Shown here: in pieces, positions 60,464 through 64,000 of the stretch
Layout: the number at the start of each line of letters is the position of its first letter
How positions within the stretch are numbered: position 1 is the stretch's first letter
NCBI GenBank assembly: GCA_008692225.1
Contig: VICG01000008.1
Coordinates: 693,001-757,000, forward strand
Direction of reading: 5' to 3'
Source: Monilinia fructicola
Lineage: Eukaryota; Ascomycota; Leotiomycetes; Helotiales; Sclerotiniaceae
DNA: 64,000 nucleotides
Notes under the pieces: generated by a model
The model's input: only the letters and a program-made list of their open reading frames with translations
What the model was told of the DNA's origin: nothing
The model's database searches: none
Position numbers and translations under genes: made by a program

Positions 60464-61422
60464 ATCGACCCAGGTACCTACCTACTTGTAGATCGACAGA
60501 TACCTAGATAGATATCCATGGAGTCCCAAGGTCGTTTTCATTACCCAATGCACTTGCTCTGCGTTATTCCTCGGGGCTGGGGATGTTTTGCTGGGTTTGC
60601 ATGTGGATTTGGATGTGAATTAGGTACCTAGGTAGGTAGTTATTTTCTCCTTCTCCTTCTCCTTCCCCTTCCCCTTCTCCTTCTCCTCCCTGTTCGACTT
60701 TCCCCCTCCTCCGCAACCCCCCAGAAAAAGAAAAGAGAAGGAAGGAAGGAAAGAAAAAATGAAAAGAAAAGACAAGATTGAGATGATAATAGAAGACCTC
60801 GGGATACCTAGGTAGGTAGAGTGGAAATGACGAGATGTTCACCTACCTACCTACCTACCTACCTACCCACCCAACTCAACCACCCAACCCAACCCATCCC
60901 CTCCCGCAGCAACCAACAACCTCTCTCTCACTCACCTCAAAATCACAACGATATCTTTATTCTCCATTGAAAGATCACGATCACGGAGAATGGGTATGTG
61001 ATAAACAAAGAATGTAATCTATAATTTTAGTTTAATTTTTCATTCTTTGCACGCCACTTTATACCACAGCATCCTCATCTTCCGGACCACATCCTCTCAC
61101 ATATATAAGACGTATGAAGAAAGGAACGCTAAGAGAGTGACTAGACGCTTGATAAAAAGGAAAACGCCCGCTATAGCTATAGGTCAGACGCCCAAAAGAA
61201 ACTACATTTATTAGACTAGACAAACCCGATCCATTTTCCAGTCATCAGGTCGAATATTTAAAGAGGAAAAAAATAAGAGACTGCGCCAAGTAATCATTTC
61301 AGTCATGCTTTCAGAAAGTCTCGCATCAAACTTATAATCCAATCCCATTGACCTTTTTCGTTCAAGTTTGAGTTTAAACCCGTCCCTCCCCAGGAAATCA
61401 ATATTCATAAAGTTGAATCCAT
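59205..61422. other. Convergent intergenic region, microsatellite-rich
   Basis: Both flanking genes end here. Repeats: CTACCTAG/ACCTAGGTAGG units (59815-59840, 60470-60485, 60621-60640, 60807-60820 and 60840-60870), TTGCTGTTGC units (59755-59800), CATGG units (60026-60050), ACAAACTACA units (60122-60150), ATTG units (60429-60462) and CTTCTC units (60646-60690). No gene supported; frames are repeat-derived. Confidence 0.6.
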
Positions 61423-62994
<1,572 letters not shown>

Positions 62995-64000
62995 GTTTTG
63001 CTTTTTGAATAATTTGAAGTAGAGAGGTCAAATATGTCGACGACGTATCAGTCAAATGAAGTCCAAGTGATTGAGATGGAGAAGAGGTTTTTTCTTTCTC
63101 TTTTTTCTTTTTCTTTCCTTTTTGAAAATGAATGTATAAGAATTTGGATGATATTGATGGTATGGATGGTATGGATGGTATGGATGGTATGGACGGTATG
63201 GATGGTATGGTATGCTTTCAGAGAATGAATATAATAACCTTGAAGTGATAGCCCTGGTAAGGACTAAGGAGGTTTGGGAGGTTTGTAAAAATGGGTACAG
63301 TGTTACGAAGTAGATTGATTTGATATGATCTTCTTAACCGCTGACAACAGTGACAAGGAAGTTGTTATGATGGAAAGAGGCACAGCTCGGTCGGAATTAG
63401 AAGATTTGGGGTCCAAAGTGGGGAAAGTCTCTTTATTCAATAATCAAGGAATCCAATTGAAAGGGTTGTCGATGATTATTAGTCCTTGTAATTACTCTAT
63501 AGAGTAGGAAGGATAGAAGAGAATGGGAGAAGATGGGATGGATAGAAAAAAAGGAAAGGAGGGATAGGAGGGATATGAAGAATATGAAGAATATAAAGGA
63601 TAAAAAGAAGATTAAGAAAAAGGATAAAAAGGATAGGAAAAATAGAGAAGGATAGGATAGAAGTAGAAAAGATAGTAGGATAATAAATAAATAAATTATA
63701 AAATATTTACTTTTATTTTTTAAATTAGAATATAGGTTTTAATTATTAATAAAAAGATAAATATATATAAATATATACTCTATATATATATATATATATA
63801 TATCTATATCTTTAAATATCTTTATATAAACTTATTAAATAGTTCTATCTATATATATATATATATAAATTAATTTATTTATCTATTTATTTATTTATAT
63901 ATTTATATATAGAGTATACTTAGATATCTATTTAGAATAAATAAATAATATATATATATATTATTAGTTTATTAACTTATATCTTAATCTTTTAATTAAA
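62995..64000. other. Upstream region of slt2 and AT-rich right end
   Basis: The first 400 bp should hold the slt2 promoter and leader. A GGTAT/GGTATGGAT tandem lies at 63155-63212. From about 63520 the sequence becomes AAGG/GGATA-rich, then nearly pure A/T with TA runs (63783-63803, 63852-63870) to the window end. No gene seen; the AT-rich end may be the edge of a larger AT-rich block. Confidence 0.55.

Overview
The window is nuclear DNA of a filamentous ascomycete. Genes are split by short GT-AG introns (about 47-176 bp) with CTAAC/TTAAC-like branch points, and are separated by AT-rich DNA full of microsatellites. Protein content (Slt2-type MAP kinase, Tom70, Atg5, Nbr1, fungal C2H2 factors, a But2-domain wall protein) fits a Leotiomycete, probably near Botrytis/Sclerotinia/Monilinia. 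That placement is inferred from protein style only; no search was run.

Layout. 1-9.5 kb: an Nbr1-type selective-autophagy receptor (+) broken by four small indels, then a microsatellite field, a pogo-like MITE (6447-6840), a 0.7 kb hexanucleotide array and a secreted PIR/But2 wall protein (-). 9.5-20.7 kb: mostly gene-poor, with an 8-bp tandem repeat and two abutting AT-rich inverted-repeat elements (12157-12674 and 12681-13557); the one clear gene is atg5 (-, 17111-18040). 20.7-31 kb: gene-dense, with a multi-pass membrane protein (+), a THEM6-like thioesterase-fold protein (+), an unknown protein (-), an aminodeoxychorismate lyase (-) and tom70 (+). 31-37 kb: no convincing gene, and a 240-bp TTTA array. 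37-45.4 kb: two neighbouring C2H2 zinc-finger genes (+) with related finger modules. 47-54 kb: dap1 (-) and an Mgr3-like mitochondrial TPR protein (+) in divergent orientation, an orphan one-TM protein and a coiled-coil protein. 57-63 kb: a hexose transporter (+) and the cell-wall-integrity MAP kinase slt2 (-). The last 300 bp are very AT-rich.

Common themes are autophagy (Nbr1 cargo receptor, Atg5 conjugation factor), mitochondrial membrane biology (Tom70, Mgr3-like), small-molecule metabolism (sugar uptake, folate precursor, heme/sterol-linked Dap1) and the cell wall (Slt2, PIR/But2 protein). There is no sign of a co-transcribed cluster.

The most unusual feature is that five otherwise well-conserved genes carry nine short indels, almost all in short tandem repeats or mono-T runs. 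Each one breaks a conserved domain or moves the reading frame out of homology, and in every gene the net correction gives a reading frame of exact codon length. Assembly or sequencing error is the simplest explanation, but real recent pseudogenisation cannot be excluded from the sequence alone.
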